Assembly: GCA_016927865.1 (NCBI GenBank)
Contig: JAFGLU010000049.1
Coordinates: forward strand, 1 to 64,000
Direction of reading: 5' to 3'
Length of the DNA: 64,000 bases
DNA from: Anaerolineaceae bacterium
GTDB taxonomy: Bacteria > Chloroflexota > Anaerolineae > Anaerolineales > Anaerolineaceae
A program made the position numbers and the translations under genes. This document shows positions 25,026-35,500 of this stretch, piece after piece (within the stretch, counting starts at the first letter, position 1; every line of letters starts with the position of its first letter). The notes beneath the pieces were generated by a model. That model did no database searches. It was not told the DNA's origin and was given only the letters and a program-made list of their open reading frames with translations.

Positions 25026-28000
25026 ATGAAGGTTCAATATCGGCTCTTAATCCTTTGGCTGCTTTTGGGGATTCTATTCCTGGCAGGATTTTTTGCATTG
25101 CAGCGCAGCCAGATCAATCGCATGGAGGCGCTCGTCGCCCAACGCCGCCAGGAACTTGAGCTGCTCTTCAGCCGCATCCTCGAGCTTGAAGGACAATCCC
25201 AATCCACCCTCACCTTCGACTATACCTATTGGGATGAGCTGGTCGATTTCGTCTCCACCGTCGATTCCCACTGGGCCGACACGGTTCTCAACGCCTCACT
25301 GACCAACTACAACGTCCACGCCATCTGGGTCTACGACCTGGAGGCGAAGCTGGTGAACCTATCCACTTCGGCCCCCGGCCAGGTCAACGGCCCGCTGCCC
25401 CTCAGCGATGACCAAATCATCGCTCTATTCGCCAACACCCCCTATTCCCGCTTCAGTTATATGCTGCCAGATGGTACCGCCGTTGAAGTTCACGGAGCCA
25501 CCATCCACCCCAGCAGCGATGTGGCCCACGCCACCGCCCCCCGCGGCTACTTCTTTACCGGTCGCTTGTGGAACCAGGATCGGCTGAATGCGCTAGCCAA
25601 TTTGAGCGGCGCTAACCTGAAGATTGTGCCGACCGACCAGATTGACCGCCAGGATTCCATCCCCACAGTGGAAAACGATATCGTAATTTTTTACAGCCTG
25701 CTGGGTTTGAATGATGAAACCATCGGTTATGTGGAAGCGCGCTTCCCCAACAGCTTCTTCCAGGGTTACACACAGGCCCAGCAGCGCGACTTCACCGCCT
25801 ATCTGGTGTTTGTGGCGGTGTTCTTCCTGGCCTCGTTTATTGCGATGCTGTTTTGGATGGCGCTGCCGCTGAACCATCTCTCTACGAGCCTGGCAAAGAA
25901 TTCTCCTCAAGCTCTTCAGCCCCTTCTCAGCAACCACAGCGAATTTGGGCACATTGCACGGCTGATTAAAGAATTTTTCGGACAAAAAACGCAACTGCAA
26001 GAGGATTTGCGCCAGCATACCCTGACAGCATCTGCCTTGCAACTCTCGGAAGAACGCTACCGCACCATCTCCGAGTTGATCTCCGATGCCGCATTCTCCT
26101 TCCGGGTTACACCCGACCTGAGTATTATCCCCGAATGGGGCACCGAAGGTATTGCCCGTATCAGCGGTTACGACTTCGCCGAGATGACCACCCCAGAGCA
26201 CTTCATGGCAGCCATCCACCCTGAAGATTTACACATCTTGCAAGAACAAAGCGTTGAGATGTTAGAGGGCAAACCGGTCGAATTTGAAATTCGCATCTTT
26301 GGCAAAGATGGCGGCTTAATATGGTTGCGCGAAAACCTCTCTCCCGTCCTGGGAGAGGATGGCAAGCTGGTCCAGGTGGTTGGCGCTGCGCAGGACATCA
26401 CCAAGCGCAAACAGGCCGAAGAAGCCTTTCACACCCTGGTCAACCGCTCTCCCCAAGGCCTGACCATCATCCAAGAAGGTGAGGTGCTTTTCGTCAACCC
26501 TGCCATGATCGAAATGACCGGCTATACCCATGAAGATTTGGTGGGGCTCAAGATCGAGCAAATCATGCAGAGCGTGCTGCCCGAATCTAACCTGACAGCC
26601 AAAGATTTTTTCTATGCCACCGGAGATACCAATCCATTGGTACGAAAAGAAGTGAAATACCGCCATCGCGACGGATCTTCGCGTTGGGTAGAAGCCTCCA
26701 TCATCCCCATCACATTCCAATCCAAACCCGCCTTCCAGATCAGTTGCATCGATATTACGGGGCGGCGTCTGGCGCAGCAAGCTTTGGAAGATCAGCAAAA
26801 TTATTCCTCCAAGCTACTGGATATGATTCATTCGCTGGTCATCCTCCTCGACGGGGTCGGACGCATCGTCAGCTTTAACCCTGCCACCGAACGCCTCCTG
26901 GCCAAAACAGGGGATGACATCCACCAGCGCAACTTCTGGGAATTGTTCAAGCTCCCGCCCCACTCACCGCTTTCTGAAGAGAACTTCGCCCAACTGGTAG
27001 ATGAACAGCGCGCAATCCGCGACCTGGATCTGCTCGTCAAAATCGACGAGCGCCCCTTGTGGCTCTCCTGGTCCATCAGTTACCTGGGTGACCACAATAA
27101 CAACCTCAATTTCATCGTCCTGTTTGGTGTAGATATCACCGAACGAAAACTGCGCGAACGCCAACAAAGCGCTATCGCTTCCATCGCCACCGTCCTGCGC
27201 AGTCGCGCTTCTCGCTCCCAGGTGCTAGAAACCGTGTTGCGCGAGATCCGCGAACTGGCCCAAGTCGAAACCTCCGGCATCGGCTTCCGAACGGCCGACC
27301 AGCAGTACCTGTTCGTCGAAGCCGTCGCCGGTTTGTATTCTGAACAGATGAGCGGTCGCTACCTTCCTATTAAAGGCACCATCAGCGAGCATGTCCTCCA
27401 AACCGGCCGTCCCCACCTGAGCCACAATCTGCAAGAAGAGTCACCCGCCACCATCGCCAACGTTCGCGGCATGAATGTGCAGTCCATCCTCTGGTACCCA
27501 CTCAGCGTTGATTTAGCCAACCTGGGCATCCTCATCCTGAGCGATTCCGGCCTTATCCAGCCGGATTGGCTTACCGTCCTTCAGCCAGTGGCCGAAATTG
27601 CTGCCAGCGCCATCCACCGCACCACCCTTAGTGACGAAACTCAGCGCCGCCTGCAGCACCTGACTGCCCTGCACACCATTAACATTGCCATCGGCGCCAG
27701 CCTGGACCTGCGCATGACCCTGCACGTCCTGGCCAACCAGATCACCACCCAGTTGGGAGTCGATGCGGTCGATATTCTCATGCTCAATCCCCATAATCGC
27801 ACGCTGGAATACGCCGCGGGGCACGGTTTTCATTCCAAAGAAATTGAAAAAGTGCGCATGTGGGTGGGCGAGGGTCAGGCCGGGGGCGTTGCCCTCGAAC
27901 GCCGCAGCCGCCGCCTTTATGATCCAGATGGCATCGAAGGCTATTTTGTCCGTGCCAGGCACCTGGAAGGCGAAGGTTTTATCGCCTACCACGCCGTCCC

Positions 28001-28745
28001 GCTGGTAGTCAAAGGCGAAGTCAAAGGAGTCATCGAGACCTTCCACCGCCCGCCTTACATGGAAACAGGTGGCTGGCAAGAACTGCTCGAATCACTGGCC
28101 CTCGAAACCGCCATTGCCATCGACAACGCCGAGTTGGTCGAAAAACTACAGCGCGGCAACCTGGAATTGCAAGTAGCTTACGACGCCACCATTGAAGGCT
28201 GGGCGCGCGCCTTGGAGCTGCGCGACCAGGAAACCGAGGGTCACACCCGCCGCGTGGCTTTCATGACCGTGCGCATGTCCCAGGCAATGGGCATTCTGGG
28301 CAACCAGCTCATGCACATTCGTCGCGGCGCCCTGCTGCACGATATTGGCAAGATGGGCATCCCCGACAGCATCCTGCTCAAGCCGGGCAAGCTTGACGAG
28401 GCCGAATGGGAAATCATGCGCCAGCACCCCCGCCTGGCACACGAAATGCTGGTCGTCATCCCCTTCTTGCGCCCCGCATTGGACATTCCTCTCTCCCATC
28501 ACGAGCGCTGGGACGGTCAAGGCTACCCGCAAGGACTGAGCGGCGAGCAAATTCCGCTCGCCGCCCGAATCTTCACCGTGATTGATGTGTGGGATGCGCT
28601 CTCCAATCCCCGGGTCTATCGTCCCTATGCGCTGCCCGAAGAAGAGATCCTGACGTATCTCCGAGAAAACGCAGGCAGCCGCTTTGACCCCCAGGTGGTT
28701 GACACCTTCTTAAAGCTTTACCCAATTCTTTCCCGCATCGAATAA
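25026..28745 (+). CDS. CHASE4-PAS-GAF-HD-GYP sensor phosphodiesterase
   Basis: The 1239-residue protein has TM1 (residues about 6-25), an extracellular CHASE4-type sensor (LTFDYTYWDELVDFV near residue 58), TM2 (about 254-280), three PAS/PAC units (about 340-460, 465-585, 595-705, each ending in a DIT-R/K-like motif), two GAF domains (about 715-860 and 880-1035) and a C-terminal HD-GYP domain. The HD-GYP motifs are intact: LLHDIGKMGIPDS near residue 1103 and HHERWDGQGYP further on. It should cleave cyclic di-GMP in the cytoplasm in response to external and internal cues. Transcription appears leaderless. A 32-bp hairpin ends the gene. Confidence 0.9.
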   Translation: MKVQYRLLILWLLLGILFLAGFFALQRSQINRMEALVAQRRQELELLFSRILELEGQSQSTLTFDYTYWDELVDFVSTVDSHWADTVLNASLTNYNVHAIWVYDLEAKLVNLSTSAPGQVNGPLPLSDDQIIALFANTPYSRFSYMLPDGTAVEVHGATIHPSSDVAHATAPRGYFFTGRLWNQDRLNALANLSGANLKIVPTDQIDRQDSIPTVENDIVIFYSLLGLNDETIGYVEARFPNSFFQGYTQAQQRDFTAYLVFVAVFFLASFIAMLFWMALPLNHLSTSLAKNSPQALQPLLSNHSEFGHIARLIKEFFGQKTQLQEDLRQHTLTASALQLSEERYRTISELISDAAFSFRVTPDLSIIPEWGTEGIARISGYDFAEMTTPEHFMAAIHPEDLHILQEQSVEMLEGKPVEFEIRIFGKDGGLIWLRENLSPVLGEDGKLVQVVGAAQDITKRKQAEEAFHTLVNRSPQGLTIIQEGEVLFVNPAMIEMTGYTHEDLVGLKIEQIMQSVLPESNLTAKDFFYATGDTNPLVRKEVKYRHRDGSSRWVEASIIPITFQSKPAFQISCIDITGRRLAQQALEDQQNYSSKLLDMIHSLVILLDGVGRIVSFNPATERLLAKTGDDIHQRNFWELFKLPPHSPLSEENFAQLVDEQRAIRDLDLLVKIDERPLWLSWSISYLGDHNNNLNFIVLFGVDITERKLRERQQSAIASIATVLRSRASRSQVLETVLREIRELAQVETSGIGFRTADQQYLFVEAVAGLYSEQMSGRYLPIKGTISEHVLQTGRPHLSHNLQEESPATIANVRGMNVQSILWYPLSVDLANLGILILSDSGLIQPDWLTVLQPVAEIAASAIHRTTLSDETQRRLQHLTALHTINIAIGASLDLRMTLHVLANQITTQLGVDAVDILMLNPHNRTLEYAAGHGFHSKEIEKVRMWVGEGQAGGVALERRSRRLYDPDGIEGYFVRARHLEGEGFIAYHAVPLVVKGEVKGVIETFHRPPYMETGGWQELLESLALETAIAIDNAELVEKLQRGNLELQVAYDATIEGWARALELRDQETEGHTRRVAFMTVRMSQAMGILGNQLMHIRRGALLHDIGKMGIPDSILLKPGKLDEAEWEIMRQHPRLAHEMLVVIPFLRPALDIPLSHHERWDGQGYPQGLSGEQIPLAARIFTVIDVWDALSNPRVYRPYALPEEEILTYLRENAGSRFDPQVVDTFLKLYPILSRIE

Positions 28746-28752
28746 GCGATTC

Positions 28753-28819
28753 AAAAAAACCGAATTTGAGACATGTATGGGTGCGAAGCACCCATACATG
28801 TCTCAAATTCGGTTTTTTT
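28753..28819. terminator. Family 1 hairpin acting as terminator (copy 3)
   Basis: Two 32-nt perfect arms (28753-28784 and 28788-28819) enclose a GAA loop in the core GGGTGC-GAA-GCACCC. The right arm ends in a run of T residues. The arms share AATTTGAG with copy 2. It lies between convergent genes and can terminate both. Confidence 0.8.
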
Positions 28820-28830
28820 TTGAAGTCAGC

Positions 28831-29055
28831 CTAGAAGAATGGTAGATAAACGCTTTCTGTCAGCAGCAAGCAGAAAGCCGAGAGCACGCAGGACATTAGA
28901 AACAACAAAATAGCAATCACAAAGCGCTGCACCGGGGTCATCCCCAAAAAGGGCTGCGGGGCGCGTTTGCGCGGAAGTGGCTGGCCCACCATCTCTTCTT
29001 CAATGGGTTCCGGTTCTTCTTCAAACGTGGCTGAATTGCGTAAATCATCAAGCAT
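28831..29055 (-). CDS. Small single-pass membrane protein
   Basis: The 74-residue protein has an acidic N terminus (TFEEEPEPIEEE), a Pro/Arg-rich linker and one hydrophobic helix (residues about 45-66, FVIAILLFLMSCVLSAFCLL). Its ATG lies 2 nt after the birA stop with the site GGGAGGT inside the end of birA, so it is the second gene of the birA transcript. No family is recognised; its role is unknown. Confidence 0.7.
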   Translation of the reverse strand: MLDDLRNSATFEEEPEPIEEEMVGQPLPRKRAPQPFLGMTPVQRFVIAILLFLMSCVLSAFCLLLTESVYLPFF

Positions 29056-29057
29056 AG

Positions 29058-29849
29058 TTACCTCCCATTTCCTGCGGGGCGTAAATGGACATCTCCCGCC
29101 AATACGGTTTCTACGTTTCCATCACTCCGGCACAGCCTCAAGCCGCCTGCCGAATCGACTTCCATCACTTCTCCATTTATATTATATCCTGGCATGACAA
29201 TTTGTACGGCTTGTCCGCGAAAAGCCAGCCGCCGGTTCCAGGCATCCAAGAATTCCACGCTGCCCAAAGCCGGGCGCCAGAAAAAAAGCCGTTCCATGAT
29301 CCGCTCCAGCACATCCTGGCGCTCCACCGTTCGTCCCGCAGCCGCCTCGATGCAAATGGCAGGAAACAACAGCGCTTCTTGCAGGGGTACAGAGGATGGT
29401 GCAACATTCACGCCAATGCCCAGCACCACCGTCTGCAAGTGGCTGCCGCTCCAGGCAGCTTCGGACAGGATGCCGCAGGCTTTCTTCCCTCCTAACAACA
29501 CATCATTGGGCCACTTGATTTGCGGCTTCAAGCCCCAGCCCTGCTCCAGTGCTTCGGCCACCGCAACCGCTCCCAGCCCCGCGAAGAGCCCTGCCTGGGC
29601 GGCTTCGGCTGGAGTAGGCCGCAGGATCAAACTCATTGCCAGCGCCGACCCGGGTGAAGTCACCCACTGGCGGTCCAGGCGCCCGCGCCCACGGGTCTGA
29701 GTGTCCGCGACCACCAGGGAACCATCGGCAGCGCCCTGCTCAGCCCAGGCCAGCGCATCATCATTGGTTGAGCCCGTTTCCTCCAGGAAGCGGAATCCAA
29801 TGATGCCCAATTTCTTCAATCGGTCAGCGTCTGCCGGAACATTAAACAT
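29058..29849 (-). CDS. birA: Biotin--[acetyl-CoA-carboxylase] ligase (short form)
   Basis: The 263-residue protein contains the biotin ligase catalytic core: GSTNDDAL, TRGRGRLDRQW (the biotinyl-AMP binding GRGRxxR motif), KWPNDVLL and GIGVNV, plus a small C-terminal domain. It lacks the N-terminal helix-turn-helix of E. coli BirA, so it is a class I enzyme without repressor function. The start at 29849 is preferred over 29873 because TACAAT on the minus strand ends 6 nt before it, indicating a leaderless message. It diverges from selD. Confidence 0.9.
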   Translation of the reverse strand: MFNVPADADRLKKLGIIGFRFLEETGSTNDDALAWAEQGAADGSLVVADTQTRGRGRLDRQWVTSPGSALAMSLILRPTPAEAAQAGLFAGLGAVAVAEALEQGWGLKPQIKWPNDVLLGGKKACGILSEAAWSGSHLQTVVLGIGVNVAPSSVPLQEALLFPAICIEAAAGRTVERQDVLERIMERLFFWRPALGSVEFLDAWNRRLAFRGQAVQIVMPGYNINGEVMEVDSAGGLRLCRSDGNVETVLAGDVHLRPAGNGR

Positions 29850-29855
29850 AGAACC

Positions 29856-29861
29856 ATTGTA
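29856..29861 (-). promoter_or_regulatory. -10 box of birA (leaderless)
   Basis: On the minus strand TACAAT is followed by GGTTCT and the ATG at 29849, a 6-nt gap. A TTGGGC-like -35 lies 16 nt upstream of the box. Confidence 0.55.
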
Positions 29862-29898
29862 CACGATTTTCAAAGACGCCCAAGAAAACGCCTCTGGG

Positions 29899-29927
29899 TT
29901 GCCGGAAACATCAATGCAGACTACAAT
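29899..29927 (+). promoter_or_regulatory. selD promoter (leaderless)
   Basis: TTGCCG at 29899-29904 and TACAAT at 29922-29927 are 17 nt apart, a good sigma-70 type promoter. Six bases separate the -10 box from the selD ATG, so the message should begin at the start codon. Confidence 0.65.
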
Positions 29928-29933
29928 TTAGCT

Positions 29934-31013
29934 ATGAACGACACCGCACCCTCAGGTAAGCAAATCCGTCTCACCAGCTTGTCCAGTTGCGCCGGCTGAG
30001 CGTCCAAACTCAGCGCGGAAACGCTGGCGCAGGTTCTGCGCCCACTCAATGGGATTTTTGACAGCCGGGACTACCCCGATCTGCTGGTCGGCCTCGACCA
30101 GCCGGATGATGCTGCTATTTGGAAGCTTTCCGATGACCGCGCTCTGGTCGTGACCACCGACTTCTTCACACCTGTGGTCGACGACGCCTACGACTACGGC
30201 TCCATCGCCGCTGCCAACAGCCTGTCCGACGTCTACGCGATGGGCGGGCAGCCCTTCCTGGCCCTCAACATCGCTGCACTGCCGCCCCAGCTCCCCACCG
30301 AAGTCATGGCCAACATCCTGCGTGGCGGCGCAGAAAAGACCCGCGAAGCTGGCGTGGTCGTCGCCGGAGGGCACACCATTCAGGACAAGGAGCCTAAATT
30401 TGGGTTGGTGGTGATCGGTTTCGTCGACCCGCGCCGCGCCATGACCAAAAGCGGCGCGCGCCCCGGCGACCGCCTGGTAATTACCAAGCCCCTCGGCGGT
30501 GGCGTGACCACCACCGCCCTCAAGCAGCAACTGACCACGCCCGATGAGTTGAACGAAGTCGTGGGCTGGATGAAGCGCCTCAACCGCGATGCCGGGCTGC
30601 TGGCCAGCCGCTTCGAGTTGCGCGGCGCTACCGACATCACCGGCTACAGTCTGCTGGGCCACGCCTTTGAATTGGCCTCCGCTTCCGGCGTAGGATTGGA
30701 GTTCTGCTTTGATCAAATTCCGCTGCTCTCGGGCGCGCTGAAATACGCCCGAGAATGGACTTTCCCCGGCGGAGCCAGCGACAATGCCCTCTTTTTTGAA
30801 CAATACATCACTTTTGACCCTGCCATCGAAGATTACGAACGCATGCTGCTCTTCGACCCCCAAACCAGCGGCGGGCTGCTCCTGAGCGTTCCCGAAGAAA
30901 AACTACCCGCCTTCCTGGCCGCCGCGGACGAAATATCCCAACCCGCCTGGGAAGTGGGCCGCGTGGTCAACGGTCAGGACATTCGGGTGGTGCGCACATG
31001 TGGAACAGCCTGA
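29934..31013 (+). CDS. selD: Selenide, water dikinase, with selenocysteine at in-frame TGA
   Basis: Reading from ATG 29934 through TGA at 29997-29999 gives a 359-residue SelD. The TGA falls in SSCAG-Sec-ASK at residue 22, exactly where SelD has its catalytic Cys or Sec followed three residues later by Lys (here Lys25). The downstream frame matches SelD throughout (GLDQPDDAAIW, TTDFFTPVVDDAYDYGSIAA, NSLSDVYAMGG, GGHTIQDKEPKFG). SelD makes selenophosphate from selenide and ATP. A hairpin at 30026-30042 is a candidate bacterial SECIS. The next gene overlaps by 16 nt. Simple ORF calling would lose the first 72 residues. No other selenocysteine genes are in the window. Confidence 0.9.
30026..30042 (+). 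promoter_or_regulatory. Candidate bacterial SECIS element
   Basis: GGCGCAG-GTT-CTGCGCC forms a 7-bp stem with a 3-nt loop beginning with G, 33 nt after the TGA codon. Bacterial SECIS elements are short hairpins just after the UGA, with a G early in the apical loop; both position and loop agree. A competing CAGCG/CGCTG hairpin lies slightly upstream. This is a structural inference. Confidence 0.6.
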
Positions 31014-31639
31014 TTCCTGCCTGGCAAGCCTGCCTGGAAGAAGCCTGGGCGGCTTGCTGTTCCGGATCGCTCCCCATCGGCGCAGTCATCACCAATGCCG
31101 ACGGGCAGATTGTTTCCAGGGGGCGCAACCGCTGGCACGAAACTCAGGGTTCGCCCGGCACGGTGTTCGGCTCGCGCCTGGCCCACGCCGAACTCAACGC
31201 CCTGCTGGCCTTTGATTTCAACGGTCAGGACCGCTTTGAATGCTCGTTATACAGCACCACCGAGCCCTGCCCATTGTGTATGGGCGCACTGTACATGTCC
31301 GGGATGCGTTCCGTCTCTTTTGCGGCCCGCGACCCCTACGCCGGGAGCACTAACCTGCTTGGTACAACCCCCTATATGAGCCGCAAACCCGTGGTGGTCA
31401 ATGGCCCCCTCGATCGTGACCTCGAAATTCTGATCAACGGCCTATATGTGGGCAGTGAAATGCTGCGCGGGCCAGTGCCCAACCACCCCAGCATCGACAT
31501 GCTGCGCGAAGCCCAACCCTGCGCTGTTAACCTGGGCAGCCGCCTGGCGGGCACCGGATTGCTGCGTCAGTGGATGGAGGATTGCATTCCCGTCCAGCTT
31601 CTCGTAGAGCGGGCCCTGCTGCTGGCCAATGGCTGCTGA
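30998..31639 (+). CDS. Nucleoside deaminase (CDA superfamily)
   Basis: The 213-residue protein has the zinc-binding deaminase motifs HAELNAL (His and catalytic Glu, residues about 66-72) and TTEPCPLCMGAL (PCxxC, about 90-101). This is the fold of cytidine/guanine/tRNA-adenosine deaminases. A C-terminal extension of about 70 residues is unusual for the tRNA or guanine enzymes, so the substrate is uncertain. It overlaps the end of selD by 16 nt and precedes a methyltransferase, so the three are probably one operon. Confidence 0.82.
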   Translation: MWNSLIPAWQACLEEAWAACCSGSLPIGAVITNADGQIVSRGRNRWHETQGSPGTVFGSRLAHAELNALLAFDFNGQDRFECSLYSTTEPCPLCMGALYMSGMRSVSFAARDPYAGSTNLLGTTPYMSRKPVVVNGPLDRDLEILINGLYVGSEMLRGPVPNHPSIDMLREAQPCAVNLGSRLAGTGLLRQWMEDCIPVQLLVERALLLANGC

Positions 31640-31665
31640 TTGACCGGGTAGAAAGGTTAATCCCC

Positions 31666-32430
31666 TTGCAAGCTTATAATCCCGCATTCGCCAAAGTCTA
31701 CAACCTGCGCTGGGGCGGGTTCGCCGCCGAGGTGGCCCCCCATCTGCGTGATTTCTATGTCGCTACCTCGCTGGGGCAATCCGGCTGCCGCGAGGTGCTC
31801 GACCTGTGCTGCGGCGCCGGCGCCGGTGCACTGCCTTTCCTTGAACATGGCTACCATGTTACCGGCCTGGACCTCTCACCCGCCATGCTGGAATATGCCC
31901 GCCGAAACGCCGCCGGGTACGTCGAATTAGGCGCGGCGCGCTTCGTTCAAGGCGACGCCGCCGACTATACCCTCGACCAGCCGGTCGGACTGGCCTTTTC
32001 GCTGTACGATGCGCTCAATCACCTGCCGGACCGGGATGCGCTGCGCCGCTGCTTTGAATGCACCTACCGCGCCGTGCTGCCCGGCGGCTATTTCATCTTC
32101 GACCTCAACACCCGCCGCGGATTGCGCCGCTGGGCGGGCGTTCAGACCCAGGAAGATGACGAGCTGTTCCTCCTCACTCGCGGTGTCTATAGCGAAGAAG
32201 ACCGCCGGGCCTATACCCAGATCACCGGTTTTTTGCGCCGCGACGACGGTGCCTATGAGCGCTTCGAGCAAAACGCCTACAACCTGATTTTGGACATGGA
32301 CTGGGTGCGCGATGCGCTGCTGGAAAGCGGCTGGAACACTGTTCACTGCGCGGTCATGCCAAAACTGGATGTTCCGCTGGAGGATCCTGAAAAGGTGAAC
32401 CGGGTGTACTTCGTTGCCCAGCGAGAGTAA
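31666..32430 (+). CDS. Class I SAM-dependent methyltransferase
   Basis: The protein of about 254 residues has motif I VLDLCCGAGAGALPFLEHG, LDLSPAMLEYARRN, an acidic ligand in VQGDAADY, and a post-motif FSLYDALNHLPD. These fit the class I methyltransferase fold of the small-molecule type, close to proteins annotated as class I SAM methyltransferases of unknown target. The start is uncertain: TTG at 31666 with GAAAGG nine bases upstream is the best choice, since the upstream in-frame part is a shadow of the deaminase gene. Last gene of the selD operon. Confidence 0.78.
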   Translation: MQAYNPAFAKVYNLRWGGFAAEVAPHLRDFYVATSLGQSGCREVLDLCCGAGAGALPFLEHGYHVTGLDLSPAMLEYARRNAAGYVELGAARFVQGDAADYTLDQPVGLAFSLYDALNHLPDRDALRRCFECTYRAVLPGGYFIFDLNTRRGLRRWAGVQTQEDDELFLLTRGVYSEEDRRAYTQITGFLRRDDGAYERFEQNAYNLILDMDWVRDALLESGWNTVHCAVMPKLDVPLEDPEKVNRVYFVAQRE

Positions 32431-32517
32431 TCTGACGGTTGTCTGCACAATTGAGTTACAGCTCTATTACAGAAATCTAACCGGCGAAAAACGGTCCTCA
32501 AACTCGGTAGAATGAAA

Positions 32518-32537
32518 GCACGCGGAACGCCGCGTGC
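32518..32537 (+). terminator. Hairpin upstream of the beta-helix gene
   Basis: GCACGCGG, an AACG loop and CCGCGTGC form a perfect 8-bp stem followed by TTATTCGTTTTT. It probably terminates the selD operon; it ends 28 nt before the next start. Confidence 0.7.
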
Positions 32538-32565
32538 TTATTCGTTTTTCACCCTAGGAGGAACT

Positions 32566-35500
32566 GTGAACAAGGCTTTACAAGTGATAATCATCTGTCT
32601 TGTGTGTTTACTCATCACTGGATTTCTAGCAACACCTGTTTCCGCGCAAGCAGGTGTTTTGTTTGTCAGCCCCAGCGGTGACGACGCCAACAACTGCCTG
32701 ACCGAAGCTACAGCCTGCCTCACGGTCAACGCCGCCATTGGCAAAGCTGCCGAAGGCGATACCATCAATGTTCTGCCCGGTACGTATCAAATCCTCGCTT
32801 CCACAGACAGGATTTTACTCAACAAAGCCAACATCACGATCAGCGGCGCAGGAGCCGGCAGCACCATATTTGAAACTCAATTCGCTGCCAGCTATGTCTT
32901 CTATGTGACTGCGAATGGTGTGACATTAAACAACCTCGAAATCCATAAGCTGGATAAGGCTGGCAATCAGAATCTGGTCTACGTTCAAGCGGATAGCTTC
33001 ACTCTTTCGAACAGCCTACTCTACGGAGATTATGTGTTTGGAGATCCAGAAGTTAGCCGCGGCATGGAAGTTGCCTACGGGTCTGATACCATGACCATCA
33101 CTGGCAACACTTTCCACCATCTCCGCCAGCCGGGCTATCTTAACGGCAGCCTGGCGGCTCCTACCACCGGTACAATTGCCAACAACCTGGTCTATGCGAC
33201 CAGAGGTTGGGTGATAGCCGGTGCCAATATGGCCTTCTCCGGTAACACCTGGACTTCAGGCGGAGAAGTCAACGTCTTTGATGTAGCCATTCTCTCAGAC
33301 ACTCCCGCTGCCTACTACACCAACCTGATTGCCGTCAGCGAAGCCAACAACGACTCTGTGATCGAAGATCAGCGTGTTTCTCCTGCATTACTCACCGTCG
33401 TGTACGTCGATGACAGCGCCTTGCCCGGCGGCAATGGCGGTCCCAGCGCTCCTTACCAAGCCATTCAAACGGCAGTCTCACGGGCCATGCCCGGCGGGAA
33501 AATTCTGGTTGCCGCCGGCCAATACCTGGAGGAAGTGAATGTCAATAAAGTTGGTGTGCGTCTGATCGGCAGCGGATACCAAACGACCGTCCTCATGGGC
33601 CGCAAAGATGCCGGTGGAGCCAATACTCTGACCATCGGCGCCAATAATGTAACCGTCACCGGCTTTACCGTGACCCGTGATGGCAACAATCCCACCGATT
33701 GGGGAACAAATGTCAAAACCCAGGGTGTCATTTTTAGCCAGGGCACGACCGGCAGCACACTGCGTGACTGCCTGATCACTGGCAACCGCAACGGCGTCTA
33801 TCTGAACAACACCCAAAACAACACCATCACCAACAACATCATCGACTTCAATCGCACCGGCATGCAGCTCGCGAACAACGTTACCGGAACGGTCATTACC
33901 CAAAACCAGATCACCAACAACTGGACACTAGGCATTCTCCTCAATTTTGACACCGGCTCTCTTTATACCACCTCGATGACCATCTCCAACAATGCCATCG
34001 ACGGTAACTGGTACTCGGGGATTGAATCGCGTTGGCAGTTCAGCAGAATTACGAATGCTTCCGGCAACTGGTTCGGCACGACCAACCCAGTCAAAACCGG
34101 TGTTAATTCTGCCGAACCTGGGTACGCCGACCTGATCCCCACCCTCTATGGTGGTTCAAGTGTTCCGCCCACCGCTTCGCCCGATATTAGCGGTACCTAT
34201 GCGAGCAAAGTTGACTATACCCCCTGGTTGGGCCTGGGCACCGACACCGACTCCGTTGCAATGGGCTTCCAAGGCGATTTCTCAAACCTGTGGGTGGATG
34301 ACAATAGCACCCAATCCGGTACAGCCGGGCGGGTTCACGAAGCCGTAAATTCGGTCACTTCCGGCGGAACGGTGCAGGTATTGCCCGGCATTTTCGAAGA
34401 ACAGGTCACCATCACCCAACCGCTCACTTTAATCGGATCTGGCGTTGGGCAGACCATCCTTCACGCGCCACCAATCGAATCGCGCACCACCCGCACAGTT
34501 GCCTTTTCCGGTTACAGTCGCTCCTTTGACTACGTGATTGGCGCATTCAGCGCCGACCCTGTCACCATCACAGATATTACCGTGGACGGACTTAAACGCG
34601 GCGCAAATACCTGTATCGCGGGTGTTCGTGCTGCGGGCATCGCCATGATAAACTCCTCCGGATTAGTGGAAGATGTTCGCATCCTCAACACCTCGCAACC
34701 TCAAAATGCCATCGGCTGCCAGGATGGCTCCTGGCAGAGCCTGCTGGCAGCATCAGCAGTCGCCGACGGGCTCAATACAGTGACGGGGCGCAATCTGGAT
34801 GTAGAAACCTTCCAGAAGAACGGCCTTACTGCCTGGAGTGACGGTGTGGGCGGGCTGCAAGTAACATTCGAAAATTGCACCATTGCCAGTAATCCTACCG
34901 GCTTAACCGCCCAAAACGGCATCCAGCTATCCTTCGGCGCGGGCGGTACGTTGCGTGGAAACACCATCAGCGGAGTGTATTATTTAGGGGATTACTGGAC
35001 TGCCTCGGGCATCCTGGTATACAACGCATCCGCTGCACTGGTTGAACAGAATACTCTCATCAACAACCAGTCCAACATTGTGGTGCAGGACGGCCCCGCG
35101 ACCATTGACAGCAACACCATCACTGCCAGCCTCCCTGCCGGGGTTATGAATGCTTACTCCGGTATTATGGTTGTTGACCCACCCGGCTTTGTTCCCAGCC
35201 CATCTGAGACTAATACCATCATCGAACTTTTGCCTGCCCCGATTGGCATTATGGCCCTCACGCCTATTCAAGTTATTGTCTCAGACAATGACATTTACGG
35301 CGGGAACGACTCGGGCGCTTTTGCTGGTATCGAGGCCTATTCCGGTTACGGCACCTTTGATGTGAGTGTGTTGGCAACCGGCAACGACATCAGCGGCTGG
35401 CAAAACGGCATCTACGCGGGCGAGTGCGCCTCGGACTGCGAGGAAAGCATGATCACATCCTTCGTCGCGCACCACAACCGCATCGTCGGCAATATTACCG

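Noticed and set aside
30150-31013. SelD as an N-terminally truncated pseudogene
   Set aside because: The upstream frame is intact apart from one TGA at the exact catalytic Sec position, with a promoter and SECIS-like hairpin, so recoding is the better explanation.
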